Part shown: positions 9,055 through 16,598 of the stretch, piece after piece
Numbering within the stretch: position 1 is the stretch's first letter
Layout: each line of letters begins with the position of its first letter
NCBI RefSeq assembly: GCF_002270055.1
Contig: NZ_NIBG01000005.1
Location: 18,040-82,039, forward strand
Length of the DNA: 64,000 nucleotides
Reading direction: 5' to 3'
Source: Anaeromicrobium sediminis
Lineage (GTDB): Bacteria > Bacillota > Clostridia > Peptostreptococcales > Thermotaleaceae
Notes under the pieces: model-generated
What the model was told of the DNA's origin: nothing
What the model saw: the letters and a program-made list of their open reading frames with translations, nothing else
Databases searched by the model: none
Made by a program: the position numbers and the translations under genes

Positions 9055-9702
9055 CTAACTGTTTTCTTGATATGAAGATAATTTTTCTATTAAGGAGGAT
9101 ACTTCATTATCTTCTATTTGACTAAAATCGTCATAATAAAAACCAACTGCCATGAAATTTATGGGGGTTACAATACTTATTACTTCATCTACTAAAGTAC
9201 TTAAATAATGTACCGTATCTTCTGGAGCCACAGGGGTAGCTATTACAATCTTTTTAGCACCGTGTTTCTTTAAAGCTTCAATTGCGGCTAAAATAGTAAA
9301 GCCTGTTGCTATACCGTCGTCTATTAATATGGCAATTCTATCTTTTACCTTTGGAAAGTTAGTATTTCCTTTAAATTTTTCTGTTCTGCTATGGATTTCT
9401 TTTATTTGAGTTTCAACTTCCCTTTCAATATATTCCTGAGATATATTTGCATCGTAAACATAATTGTCGTTCACAAAGTAAGTGCCGTCTGGAGCCACAG
9501 CACCTATGGCTACTTCCTCATTTATAGGAGAACGAATTTTTCTAGGAATGATTAAATCCCAGGAAAAATTATTGTCTATTATGGAATCATAGGCTACTGG
9601 TAATCCGCCACGGGGAATAGGGAGAGCTATCACATCTTGTCCCTTATACTTACTTAATAATTTAGATAATCTCTTTGAAGCTTCAAATCTGTCTTTAAAC
9701 AT
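9055..9702 (-). CDS. Predicted phosphoribosyltransferase
   Basis: 215 aa from the ATG at 9702, placed eight bases after AAAGGTG; the GTG at 9711 overlaps that site. The PRPP-binding signature VKDRIAILIDDGIATGFTILAAIEAL with adjacent acidic residues marks a type I phosphoribosyltransferase fold. PRGGLPVAYD near the N-terminus and the insertion with IKEIHSRTEKF match the uncharacterised COG1926 group rather than the classical purine or pyrimidine enzymes. The nucleobase or other acceptor is unknown. It appears monocistronic. Confidence 0.82.
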   Translation of the reverse strand: MFKDRFEASKRLSKLLSKYKGQDVIALPIPRGGLPVAYDSIIDNNFSWDLIIPRKIRSPINEEVAIGAVAPDGTYFVNDNYVYDANISQEYIEREVETQIKEIHSRTEKFKGNTNFPKVKDRIAILIDDGIATGFTILAAIEALKKHGAKKIVIATPVAPEDTVHYLSTLVDEVISIVTPINFMAVGFYYDDFSQIEDNEVSSLIEKLSSYQENS

Positions 9703-9805
9703 ATAGTTCACACCTTTTGCTAATACTTAAAAAATATCATACCTTAGTGTGTGTAAAATTTAGAAATAATATTAATATGAAAAAATATAATAATAAATAA
9801 TTACT

Positions 9806-10579
9806 CTATTTACCACTTCTGTAATAGCTACTGTTTAAAGTTACATTTAAATCTAAATTATCTTTATTTATTCTCTCTATCATTTCCCTTTTCTTTTTAT
9901 TTGGGTCACTAGAATTTAAAGTTTCTAGTATTCCATTGGCAACTGATTCAAATTTATGATAAGGCATGCCTACTCCTAATTCTGAATCTTCCCATTTAGC
10001 TGCAAGGCGAGTGTTTGAACATAAAAGGGAAACGTTTAAATCGTTTGTTTCATAAGGTGTAGCAGTACATTCAGAACAGAGTCCTTGATTTCCTGTGAAT
10101 TTAATGTTTTTAGTTACTCCAAAATTATAAGAATAACCTTGAACTATTCTCATGGCTTGGTATGGATTGACAATCATTATAACTATGTCCGGCTTCTCCT
10201 CAAATTTTTCAAGGGGCATTACTACTACTCCATAGATTTTGTGGTCAATATAAGTTACTTCCTTTTGAACACTTTTAGCCACACCTAGGCTGTTGTACAT
10301 ACCATAGGAATGATATACTCTTCCTGATACTATATCATTATTAACATCCATTAAACCTAATGCCCTAGCAGAAGCTTTGCAAAAGAAATTATCAATACAA
10401 GATTTAAAAGAGCTACCCTTAGTGGCTAATCTTACTGTATTACAATAAGAAAGCTTATGAACAACTTGCTTCACATTAATTTTTTCAAACTCTTCTTCAG
10501 TGAATATGAACTTTATTCCTACAATTTGCCTCTCTAAATTAAGAGTACAATTTAATTTTTTTATCATATTAGAATTCAA
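9806..10579 (-). CDS. DUF169-family protein
   Basis: 257 aa from the TTG at 10579, eight bases after GGAGG; the GTG at 10588 overlaps the site. The sequence fits DUF169, with a Cys-containing CSECTATPYETNDLNVSLLCSNTR block (about residue 180), GMPYHKF, and VVVMPLEKF. No signal peptide or membrane segment is visible. Several conserved Cys suggest a metal or cluster site, but the family function is not known. It stands alone with a promoter-like AT-rich region upstream. Confidence 0.75.
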   Translation of the reverse strand: MNSNMIKKLNCTLNLERQIVGIKFIFTEEEFEKINVKQVVHKLSYCNTVRLATKGSSFKSCIDNFFCKASARALGLMDVNNDIVSGRVYHSYGMYNSLGVAKSVQKEVTYIDHKIYGVVVMPLEKFEEKPDIVIMIVNPYQAMRIVQGYSYNFGVTKNIKFTGNQGLCSECTATPYETNDLNVSLLCSNTRLAAKWEDSELGVGMPYHKFESVANGILETLNSSDPNKKKREMIERINKDNLDLNVTLNSSYYRSGK

Positions 10580-10744
10580 AAGGTACACCTCCGTAAGATT
10601 ATTAATTATATATATTATATAAAACTATCATCTATATAAAGTCAAAAAATAAATATTTAAGGAGCAAAAATTATGGAAATTTAGACGGAATTATGTTCTT
10701 ACAATTATAAGAATGAATAAATAATAGATATTATTCCATGAATA

Positions 10745-10774
10745 ACCCCATAAGGGAAATAGTCCTTATGGGGT
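10745..10774. terminator. Hairpin between DUF169 gene and 64-aa gene
   Basis: ACCCCATAAGG (10745-10755) pairs with CCTTATGGGGT (10764-10774). It is 3' of the 64-aa minus-strand gene. The T run is on the plus-strand side, so termination strength on the minus strand is unclear. Confidence 0.6.
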
Positions 10775-10787
10775 CTGGGTTTGTTTT

Positions 10788-10982
10788 TTAGATTTTCAAT
10801 AGTTCTAATGTGGATTCCACATCTCCTGTGAAAAACCATATTTTAGATCCCTTATCAAACTTGGATTTTGTCATGTGATAATAACCATAGCCACAAAATC
10901 CTTCAAACTTATCTAAGACATAGCCTAATTGATTAAATTCATGTTGATAGGTTTCAAATTGATTTCTTTCAATAGTATCCAT
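10788..10982 (-). CDS. Small uncharacterised protein, 64 aa
   Basis: A strong AAGGAGGG site eight bases before the ATG and a following hairpin support a real gene. The product is soluble, has no membrane segment, and contains an aromatic-rich centre (FCGYGYYHMTKSKFDKGSKIWFF). I recognise no family. It is not obviously in an operon with its neighbours. Confidence 0.6.
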   Translation of the reverse strand: MDTIERNQFETYQHEFNQLGYVLDKFEGFCGYGYYHMTKSKFDKGSKIWFFTGDVESTLELLKI

Positions 10983-11141
10983 ATATATCCCTCCTTAAAC
11001 GAATAAAATCTAATCTTATTATTAAACTAAATAAGATAAATATTACATTAATATGCATTATGAGGTAAATAAATTCGTAAGGATATATATAGTTGAACTT
11101 GCTTATAAAAAATAAATGCCATGGATTTAAGTTAGGATTTT

Positions 11142-12014
11142 CTAAGCTAAGTCCAAGGTCATTTCTAATTGGTTTAAATTTGTTGCAACAGATATTTCTG
11201 CGTTTTCTTTTTTTGCTTTTGTAGATGCTAAGCTAGCCATATTAATTAGATTAGTAATATGTGAAAAATAATTCTCTGATCTGTTATTATTACTATCAAA
11301 TGAAACAATTCCACAAGAAATTGTTAAACGTATATCCTTTATAAATTTGTGACCAGCAATTAATGCGGATAATTCTCTAGCTAGGTTGGTACAATTCTTT
11401 TTTTCATAAGGTGTTACTAAGACAAATTCATCTCCTCCAAATCTACAAATATATGTATCCTTAGGAATACTATTTTTTAATAGATAAGAGATTTCTTTTA
11501 AAATTACGTCACCAATAGAATGTCCATAATGTTTATCTATATACCCAAAATTATTTACATCTATGAATATAATGCCTAGAGTAGTTTTAGTTCTTATTAT
11601 TTCATCTGCCTTATAAAATATATAGTTAGTTTTATATAAATTTGTCAATGAATCTATATATCTACCTATTTCCACATACACATGATTGTCCGTTATGAAT
11701 CCCATTGGCATATAATTATCCATTACTACTAAAACAGATGTATCCTGTTTATCAAAGGTTTCCTTAGCATGCCATATGGAACTATTAGGATCTATGAATA
11801 TTATATTGGTATTCATTGCATCGGCAACTATCCTATTAGGATGACTTTTGAGTAAGTCCTTATATGTTAAAAGACCTACTAAAGTGCCTCCTTCAAAGAC
11901 TAAAGCCATATCTAGTTTTTTTTCAGTAATCATTCTTTCTACTTTTAATATGCCATCGCATACATCTACACATATAAAATTATTAAGCATAATTTCAGAA
12001 ATTTTTTTTATCAT
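11142..12014 (-). CDS. CBS-pair and GGDEF domain protein (diguanylate cyclase-like)
   Basis: 290 aa. Residues 1-115 form two CBS repeats (ISEIMLNNFICVDVCDG..., VADAMNTNIIFIDPNSS...), which in this family bind adenosine ligands. Residues 120-280 form a GGDEF domain with an intact RFGGDEFVL active loop, so cyclic di-GMP synthesis is plausible; no RxxD inhibitory site is seen just before it. It has no membrane segment. Its ATG overlaps the stop of the upstream 116-aa gene (ATGA), implying translational coupling. Regulation of activity by nucleotide binding to CBS is inference. Confidence 0.88.
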   Translation of the reverse strand: MIKKISEIMLNNFICVDVCDGILKVERMITEKKLDMALVFEGGTLVGLLTYKDLLKSHPNRIVADAMNTNIIFIDPNSSIWHAKETFDKQDTSVLVVMDNYMPMGFITDNHVYVEIGRYIDSLTNLYKTNYIFYKADEIIRTKTTLGIIFIDVNNFGYIDKHYGHSIGDVILKEISYLLKNSIPKDTYICRFGGDEFVLVTPYEKKNCTNLARELSALIAGHKFIKDIRLTISCGIVSFDSNNNRSENYFSHITNLINMASLASTKAKKENAEISVATNLNQLEMTLDLA

Positions 12015-12361
12015 AAGTCTATTGATCTGCTAACTTGTATAGTAATATTAACTTGCATTTTTAGAATAATGGATTCGTTAGCAATTTGCCCTCCTTCTTC
12101 AAGAATTACTTTCACCAATTTATCCTCAGGTAACATTTCTAATAAAGTTTTTCTCACTACGAGAGCCTCGAGCGCATGGTGGTCCAGTTTAATGATTTTA
12201 TATTGATCAGGAGATAAAATATTAACCATTCGTTTTGCACCTTCAGCTCCAATTGGAGCTCTTTTTCCTACTAGTAAAACATCCTGCATAGGTGGCATTT
12301 CAAATTCAGATAAACGTATACTAACTTCAGCTTTTTTTGCAGTATCTATATATTGAGACAT
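12011..12361 (-). CDS. Uncharacterised 116-aa protein coupled to the CBS-GGDEF gene
   Basis: Starts at an ATG preceded by AGGAGG and ends in a 4-base ATGA overlap with the CBS-GGDEF gene. The protein is soluble, with mixed helix and strand and a basic central part (VGKRAPIGAEGAKRMVNILSPDQYKIIKLDHHALEAL). I do not recognise a family. The coupling suggests it senses a signal for, or is the partner of, the diguanylate cyclase; this is inference only. Confidence 0.65.
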   Translation of the reverse strand: MSQYIDTAKKAEVSIRLSEFEMPPMQDVLLVGKRAPIGAEGAKRMVNILSPDQYKIIKLDHHALEALVVRKTLLEMLPEDKLVKVILEEGGQIANESIILKMQVNITIQVSRSIDL

Positions 12362-12450
12362 TACTAATTCAACCTCCTATTTTACTAATATATGACTATG
12401 ATTATAATTTACTTCGTATAGATAATAGTATATCATAATTATAGGACTAA

Positions 12451-12612
12451 ATTACTAAGATATTACAAAATATTACAAATAGTAACAACCCATTAGTAAA
12501 TGTATTAAATGAGTTTTTAAAGGATTTGATTACAAGAAAAATGGATATTTATACAGGAGATGATTTAATAGATGAAAAAAAGACCTATAAATTATTCATA
12601 GGAAAAGATTAA
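12451..12612 (+). pseudogene. Possible decayed coding remnant
   Basis: An open stretch of 53 codons reads like a normal protein C-terminus (NPLVNVLNEFLKDLITRK, DIYTGDDLIDEKKTYKL) but begins right after a stop codon and has no credible start or ribosome binding site. It lies in a 600-bp gap between the 116-aa gene and arsR. Chance is not excluded. Confidence 0.3.
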
Positions 12613-12840
12613 ATTACAAAATTTTATAGGTTTTGAAGGGTGAAAAAAAGGTATAAAAGGATAAAAAGTCAATATATAGCAATAAAATTAAGAAAAAGTT
12701 AAACTCTACTTAAAAGAATATTCACAAATTAAGTATATAATTATAGACAAGGGAAGCCCTTAAGGCCCTTAAGATAAAAAATTAAATTTTCCGAAAGGAA
12801 AACAACTTTACTAACATACTACATTCTCTAAACCCTTTTA

Positions 12841-12879
12841 AATAAGAAAATCTATTTGATAGATTTTCTTATTTTTTTT
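12841..12879 (+). terminator. Strong intrinsic terminator before arsR
   Basis: A 15-bp perfect stem (AATAAGAAAATCTAT, loop TTG) is followed by eight T. There is no recognisable gene for it upstream on this strand, so it may end an unannotated transcript in 12613-12840. Confidence 0.8.
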
Positions 12880-12902
12880 GTCTTATAGGAAATAATAAAA
12901 TA

Positions 12903-12947
12903 TTGACAAAAATAAAACTATATCGTATTATTACAATATAATGATAT
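12903..12947 (+). promoter_or_regulatory. arsR-like promoter with AT-rich inverted repeat
   Basis: TTGACA (12903-12908) and TATTAT (12926-12931) are 17 bases apart. An imperfect inverted repeat with arms ATATC/GATAT (12920-12947) overlaps the -10 box. The motif ATATCGT recurs inverted as ACGATAT in front of the downstream reductase gene, suggesting a shared repressor site. Confidence 0.6.
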
Positions 12948-12960
12948 TGGAGGATAAGGT

Positions 12961-13245
12961 ATGGAATATTATAAGAATAATCCTAAATTATTCGAAGAGA
13001 ATGCAGCAATACTAAAGGCCATAGCACATCCAGTGCGATTATGTATAGTGAAAGGCCTTTTAGAAAGAGGTCCTAGCAATGTGACAAGTATGCACAGTTG
13101 CCTAGATATGCCTCAATCTACCATATCGCAGCATTTATCTAATTTAAAGAAGGCAAATGTCATAGAAGGTGACAGACAAGGCCTTGAAGTATTTTATAGA
13201 GTTTCAAATGAGAAGGTAAAAAAGATCATAAAAGAAATTTTTTAA
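12961..13245 (+). CDS. ArsR/SmtB-family regulator, probably sulfide/persulfide-responsive
   Basis: 94 aa with GGAGG upstream. The winged helix is typical: LKAIAHPVRLCIVKGLLERG, then MPQSTISQHLSNLKKANVIEGDRQG. Two Cys are present (C28 and C47). The usual metal-binding ELCVCD motif is missing, having HSCLDMPQS in its place. The next gene is a persulfide-handling fusion enzyme, so a thiol-persulfide or reactive-sulfur signal is more likely than a metal. The Cys positions do not obviously match those known for BigR/SqrR, so the sensing chemistry is uncertain. Confidence 0.82.
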   Translation: MEYYKNNPKLFEENAAILKAIAHPVRLCIVKGLLERGPSNVTSMHSCLDMPQSTISQHLSNLKKANVIEGDRQGLEVFYRVSNEKVKKIIKEIF

Positions 13246-13298
13246 ACTAAAAGGACAAGTGAATTGTCCTAAAAAAACAAACATAATATCTATATATT

Positions 13299-13314
13299 AC
13301 GATATAACGATATA
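13299..13314 (+). promoter_or_regulatory. Tandem ACGATATA repeats upstream of the reductase fusion
   Basis: Two adjacent copies of ACGATATA precede the ribosome binding site (GGGGG) of the reductase fusion. The same heptamer, inverted, occurs in the arsR promoter. A 7-bp perfect inverted repeat (AGGACAA/TTGTCCT, 13252-13270) lies between arsR and these repeats. Confidence 0.45.
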
Positions 13315-13339
13315 AGAATATAAGGATGGGGGACTGATT

Positions 13340-15778
13340 ATGAAAAAAAGAATATTAATAGTTGGTGGTGTGGCAGGCGGAGCTACAGCAGCAGCCAGAC
13401 TAAGAAGATTAGATGAACAATCAGAAATAATAGTATTTGAAAGAGGCGAATATATTTCATTTGCCAATTGTGGACTACCTTATTATATAGGAGATGTAAT
13501 AAAGGAAAGAAGTAGCCTATTGGTGCAAACGGTAGAAGGTATGTCTAAAAAGTTCAACTTAGATATAAGAAATTTTAGTGAAGTAGAAAGTATAGACAGA
13601 CAAAATAAAAAAATAAAAATAAAGAATTTAAAAAGTGGAGAAGTATATGAAGAAAAATATGATGACCTGATTTTATCTCCAGGGGCTAGTCCTATAAAGC
13701 CACCTATTAAAGGGATAGATGAGGCTAAGAGTTTATTTACCCTTAGAAACATGAAGGATACGGATGAAATAAGGGCCTATGTTGATGAAAATCTTCCTAA
13801 GTCAGCCGTTGTAATTGGTGGTGGATTTATAGGAGTTGAAATGGCTGAGAACCTTCATGAAAGAGGAGTAAAGGTAAGTTTAGTTGAAATGATGGACCAA
13901 ATAATGGCTCCTCTTGATTTTGAAATGGCATCTATCCTACACAATCATGTGAAGGAAAATGGTGTAGATTTGATTCTAAAAGATGGTGTGGCAGAATTTA
14001 AAAATCATGGTACAAAGGTTGTATTACAAAGTGGAAAAGAAATAGATACGGATATGATAATATTAGCCATTGGTGTTAAACCAGAAAATAAATTAGCAAA
14101 GGATGCTGGTTTAGATTTAGGTGACAGAGGTGGAATTAAAGTTGATGAATATTTAAGAACTAATGATAAAAATATTTATGCCATAGGAGATGCCATCGAG
14201 GTAATTGATTATGTGAATAAAAAGCCAACTATGATTCCATTAGCTTGGCCAGCCAATAGACAAGGACGATTAGTAGCAGATAATATATATGGAAAAAATA
14301 GAAAATATAATGGAACCTTAGGTACTAGTGTAGCAAAAGTATTCCATATGACTGCTTCAACTACAGGTAACAATGAAAAGACTTTAAAGAGACTAGGAAT
14401 TAAATATGAGGTTGCCCATATACATCCTAAATCCCATGCAGGTTATTATCCAGGAGCATTACCTATAGCTTTTAAATTAACTTTTAACCCTGAAGATGGA
14501 ACTATTTATGGAGCACAAGGTGTAGGGTATGATGGCGTTGAAAAGAGAATAGATGTGATAGCAACAGCCATAAAAGCTGGCCTTAAAGTAGAAGACTTAC
14601 AAGATTTAGAGTTGGCCTATGCACCACCTTATTCTTCTGCAAAGGATCCTGTTAACATGTTAGGATACGTAGCTACAAATATTATGGAAGGATCCTTAAA
14701 GCAAATACAATGGTATGAAGTGGATGAGGTTATTGAAAAGGGATCATTGTTCATTGATGTGAGAGAAGTACTAGAGACAGAAATGGGTTATATAGAGGGA
14801 ACAGTAAATATTCCATTAGGAGAGTTAAGAGAACATTTAAATGAGTTTCCAAAGGATAAACCTATATATGTAACTTGTCAAGTAGGCCTTAGGGGATATT
14901 TAGCTTGTAGATTACTTGAATTAAATGGATTTAAAGCCATAAATCTAGATGGTGGATATAGAACTTATGCATGTGTAAGTGATGATGGAGAAAGCCAGAT
15001 GGTTTGCAATGAAGATGTGGGGGATGATGGAATGATTGAAAATATAAGTGCACATATTAAAATAGATGCTTGTGGATTACAATGTCCAGGACCTATTACA
15101 CAGGTATATAAGGCCATGGAACAAATAGAAGATGGAGAAATATTAGAGATTTCTGTTACAGATCCTGCCTTTTCGCAAGATATAAAAGCTTGGTGTAAAA
15201 AAACTGGAAATACCCTTTTAAAAACAGAGTTTGTAAATAAAAGCTTTAAGGCATTCATAAAAAAAGGCAGTAAAAATGGTGAAGTAGTCCAATCTGTAAA
15301 GAGTGAAAAAGAAGGTGCCACTTTAGTAGTGTTCAGTGGAGATCTTGATAAGGCTTTAGCTTCATTTATAATAGGTACGGGAGCTGCTACTATGGGCAAG
15401 AAGGTTACCATGTTCTTCACTTTCTGGGGACTTAATGTACTAAGAAAAGAAGATTCACCAAATGTAGAGAAGGATACACTTGAGAAAATGTTTGGTATGA
15501 TGATGCCAAAGGGAGCAAATAAATTAACCCTATCTAATATGAACATGGGTGGAATGGGAACTAAGATGATAGAACACGTTATGAAGAAAAAGAATGTGGA
15601 TAGTTTAGAAACCTTAATTAAAAATGCTATAGATTTAGGAGTAGAATTAGTAGCTTGTTCCATGTCTATGGATCTAATGGGTATAAAGAAGGAAGAATTA
15701 ATAGATGGTGTAAAGTTAGGTGGAGTTGCCGCTTATTTAGGAGAAGCAGAAGATTCAAATATAAATTTATTCATATAA
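13340..15778 (+). CDS. CoA-disulfide reductase / rhodanese / TusA / DsrE fusion
   Basis: 812 aa, four domains. Residues 1-450: FAD/NAD(P) pyridine nucleotide-disulfide oxidoreductase of the CoADR/NADH:persulfide reductase type, with the single redox Cys44 in FANCGLPYYIG. Residues 460-550: rhodanese domain, active Cys513 (CQVGLRGY). Residues 570-640: TusA/SirA domain with C578-x3-C582 (CGLQCPGP). Residues 655-812: DsrE-type domain with Cys773 (ACSMSMDLMG). All catalytic Cys are present. Known relatives reduce CoA-persulfides/polysulfide and pass sulfane sulfur between Cys. Cytoplasmic, under an ArsR-type regulator encoded just upstream; likely role is sulfane sulfur detoxification or relay. 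Confidence 0.92.
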   Translation: MKKRILIVGGVAGGATAAARLRRLDEQSEIIVFERGEYISFANCGLPYYIGDVIKERSSLLVQTVEGMSKKFNLDIRNFSEVESIDRQNKKIKIKNLKSGEVYEEKYDDLILSPGASPIKPPIKGIDEAKSLFTLRNMKDTDEIRAYVDENLPKSAVVIGGGFIGVEMAENLHERGVKVSLVEMMDQIMAPLDFEMASILHNHVKENGVDLILKDGVAEFKNHGTKVVLQSGKEIDTDMIILAIGVKPENKLAKDAGLDLGDRGGIKVDEYLRTNDKNIYAIGDAIEVIDYVNKKPTMIPLAWPANRQGRLVADNIYGKNRKYNGTLGTSVAKVFHMTASTTGNNEKTLKRLGIKYEVAHIHPKSHAGYYPGALPIAFKLTFNPEDGTIYGAQGVGYDGVEKRIDVIATAIKAGLKVEDLQDLELAYAPPYSSAKDPVNMLGYVATNIMEGSLKQIQWYEVDEVIEKGSLFIDVREVLETEMGYIEGTVNIPLGELREHLNEFPKDKPIYVTCQVGLRGYLACRLLELNGFKAINLDGGYRTYACVSDDGESQMVCNEDVGDDGMIENISAHIKIDACGLQCPGPITQVYKAMEQIEDGEILEISVTDPAFSQDIKAWCKKTGNTLLKTEFVNKSFKAFIKKGSKNGEVVQSVKSEKEGATLVVFSGDLDKALASFIIGTGAATMGKKVTMFFTFWGLNVLRKEDSPNVEKDTLEKMFGMMMPKGANKLTLSNMNMGGMGTKMIEHVMKKKNVDSLETLIKNAIDLGVELVACSMSMDLMGIKKEELIDGVKLGGVAAYLGEAEDSNINLFI

Positions 15779-15780
15779 AT

Positions 15781-15973
15781 AGAGGTGGCTTTGCCACCTC
15801 TTAGGCTTTTGACAAACCCGAATTTCTTCGTTGTTGTTTCAACCAAGAACCCTTACGTATGTCTATATACGCTACGGTCTCTCGGTTTCAACACGCCTCG
15901 AACTTCAAATTAGTCAAAAGCCTATCATCTTGTAGACTTTGTCTACAATTTGAGAGGTGGCTTTGCCACCTCT
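15781..15973. repeat. Composite palindromic repeat flanked by duplicated hairpins
   Basis: An identical hairpin AGAGGTGGC-TTT-GCCACCTCT occurs at 15781-15801 and 15953-15973. Between them lies a 123-bp element with 12-bp perfect terminal inverted repeats (TAGGCTTTTGAC at 15802-15813, complement at 15913-15924), plus a third hairpin TTGTAGAC-TTT-GTCTACAA. No open frame. The first hairpin probably terminates the reductase gene; the rest looks like an inserted mobile or structured repeat. Confidence 0.7.
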
Positions 15974-16060
15974 TTACTTTGTCAATTAAAGTAGTATTTT
16001 ATTTTTATTTCCTGGGAAAAATGTCGTTATTTTAAAATTGTTGTTATAAAATAAATGAAA

Positions 16061-16093
16061 AATAAAACTCAATGAAAATTGAGTTTTATTTTA
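16061..16093 (+). terminator. 13-bp intrinsic terminator-like hairpin
   Basis: AATAAAACTCAAT pairs with ATTGAGTTTTATT (16078-16090) around GAAA and is followed by T. No gene directly precedes it on this strand. Confidence 0.65.
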
Positions 16094-16158
16094 ATCCGCA
16101 CAAGGAAGATGATGAATAAAATGAATCTTAACCGAACTAGTACAATAAGAGGAAGAAG

Positions 16159-16372
16159 ATGAAAAATTATTTACATAATGAAACTAATAAAGATGAAATT
16201 TACAATAAAAGGATAGGGATAATAGGTATAATTTAGTGGAATATTTATTATACTAAAATTATTAAAATATTATTTTAGTAATGTTAGAAAAAGTATGACA
16301 AACACTCACTTCCTTTATAACTTTTTCTTACTATTATTTTTAGTATTTTTCATGATTTTTATGTTCTATTAA
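16159..16372 (+). pseudogene. Frameshifted small membrane protein gene
   Basis: ATG at 16159 after AAGAGGAAGAAG opens a frame that stops at 16236 after 25 codons. The +1 frame from 16235 to the TAA at 16372 continues with two hydrophobic segments (GIFIILKLLKYYF and FFLLLFLVFFMIFMFY) separated by a basic loop. Joined by a one-base shift it would be a 71-aa, two-helix membrane protein. Either decay, a sequencing indel, or two overlapping short frames. No family recognised. Confidence 0.4.
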
Positions 16373-16416
16373 ATATTCCATAATAAACACATTCAACTAT
16401 TTCATTTTTTAAGTAT

Positions 16417-16448
16417 AATGCTTCGATTTCCAATTGAAGCATTTTTTT
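16417..16448 (+). terminator. Intrinsic terminator
   Basis: AATGCTTC (16417-16424) pairs with GAAGCATT (16436-16443), followed by T7. It lies just after the frameshifted small gene and before the AI-2E permease promoter. Confidence 0.65.
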
Positions 16449-16534
16449 ACTTTTTAATTGGGATTTTAGTAAAAATCATTTGAAAAAATCTAATTAAATA
16501 TTAAAAAATATTAAAAGTCATAAAATCTATTGTT

Positions 16535-16564
16535 TTGACATTTTTTTTAGTATATATTTATGTA
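16535..16564 (+). promoter_or_regulatory. Promoter of AI-2E-family permease gene
   Basis: TTGACA at 16535-16540 and TATGTA at 16559-16564 with an 18-base spacer. The -10 box contains the ATG at 16560, so that ATG cannot be the start if this promoter is used. Confidence 0.5.
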
Positions 16565-16598
16565 TATAGAAGGGTTTTTTAGTGGAGAGGGTGGTAAT

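Noticed and set aside
12613-12880. Cyclic di-GMP riboswitch near the GGDEF gene
   Set aside because: The conserved GEMM core sequences are absent, and the orientation does not fit the GGDEF gene.
12961-13245. ArsR protein as a metal sensor for the P-type ATPase
   Set aside because: It lacks the ELCVCD metal motif and is linked to a sulfur enzyme; the ATPase operator differs from the ATATCGT motifs near this gene.
14965-15663. 232-aa open frame on the minus strand under the sulfur-relay fusion
   Set aside because: Wholly antisense to TusA and DsrE domains with intact active sites; no ribosome binding site and no family likeness.
15781-15973. CRISPR array
   Set aside because: Only two copies of a palindromic hairpin at a 172-base interval, with internally structured sequence between; no regular repeat-spacer pattern and no cas genes.
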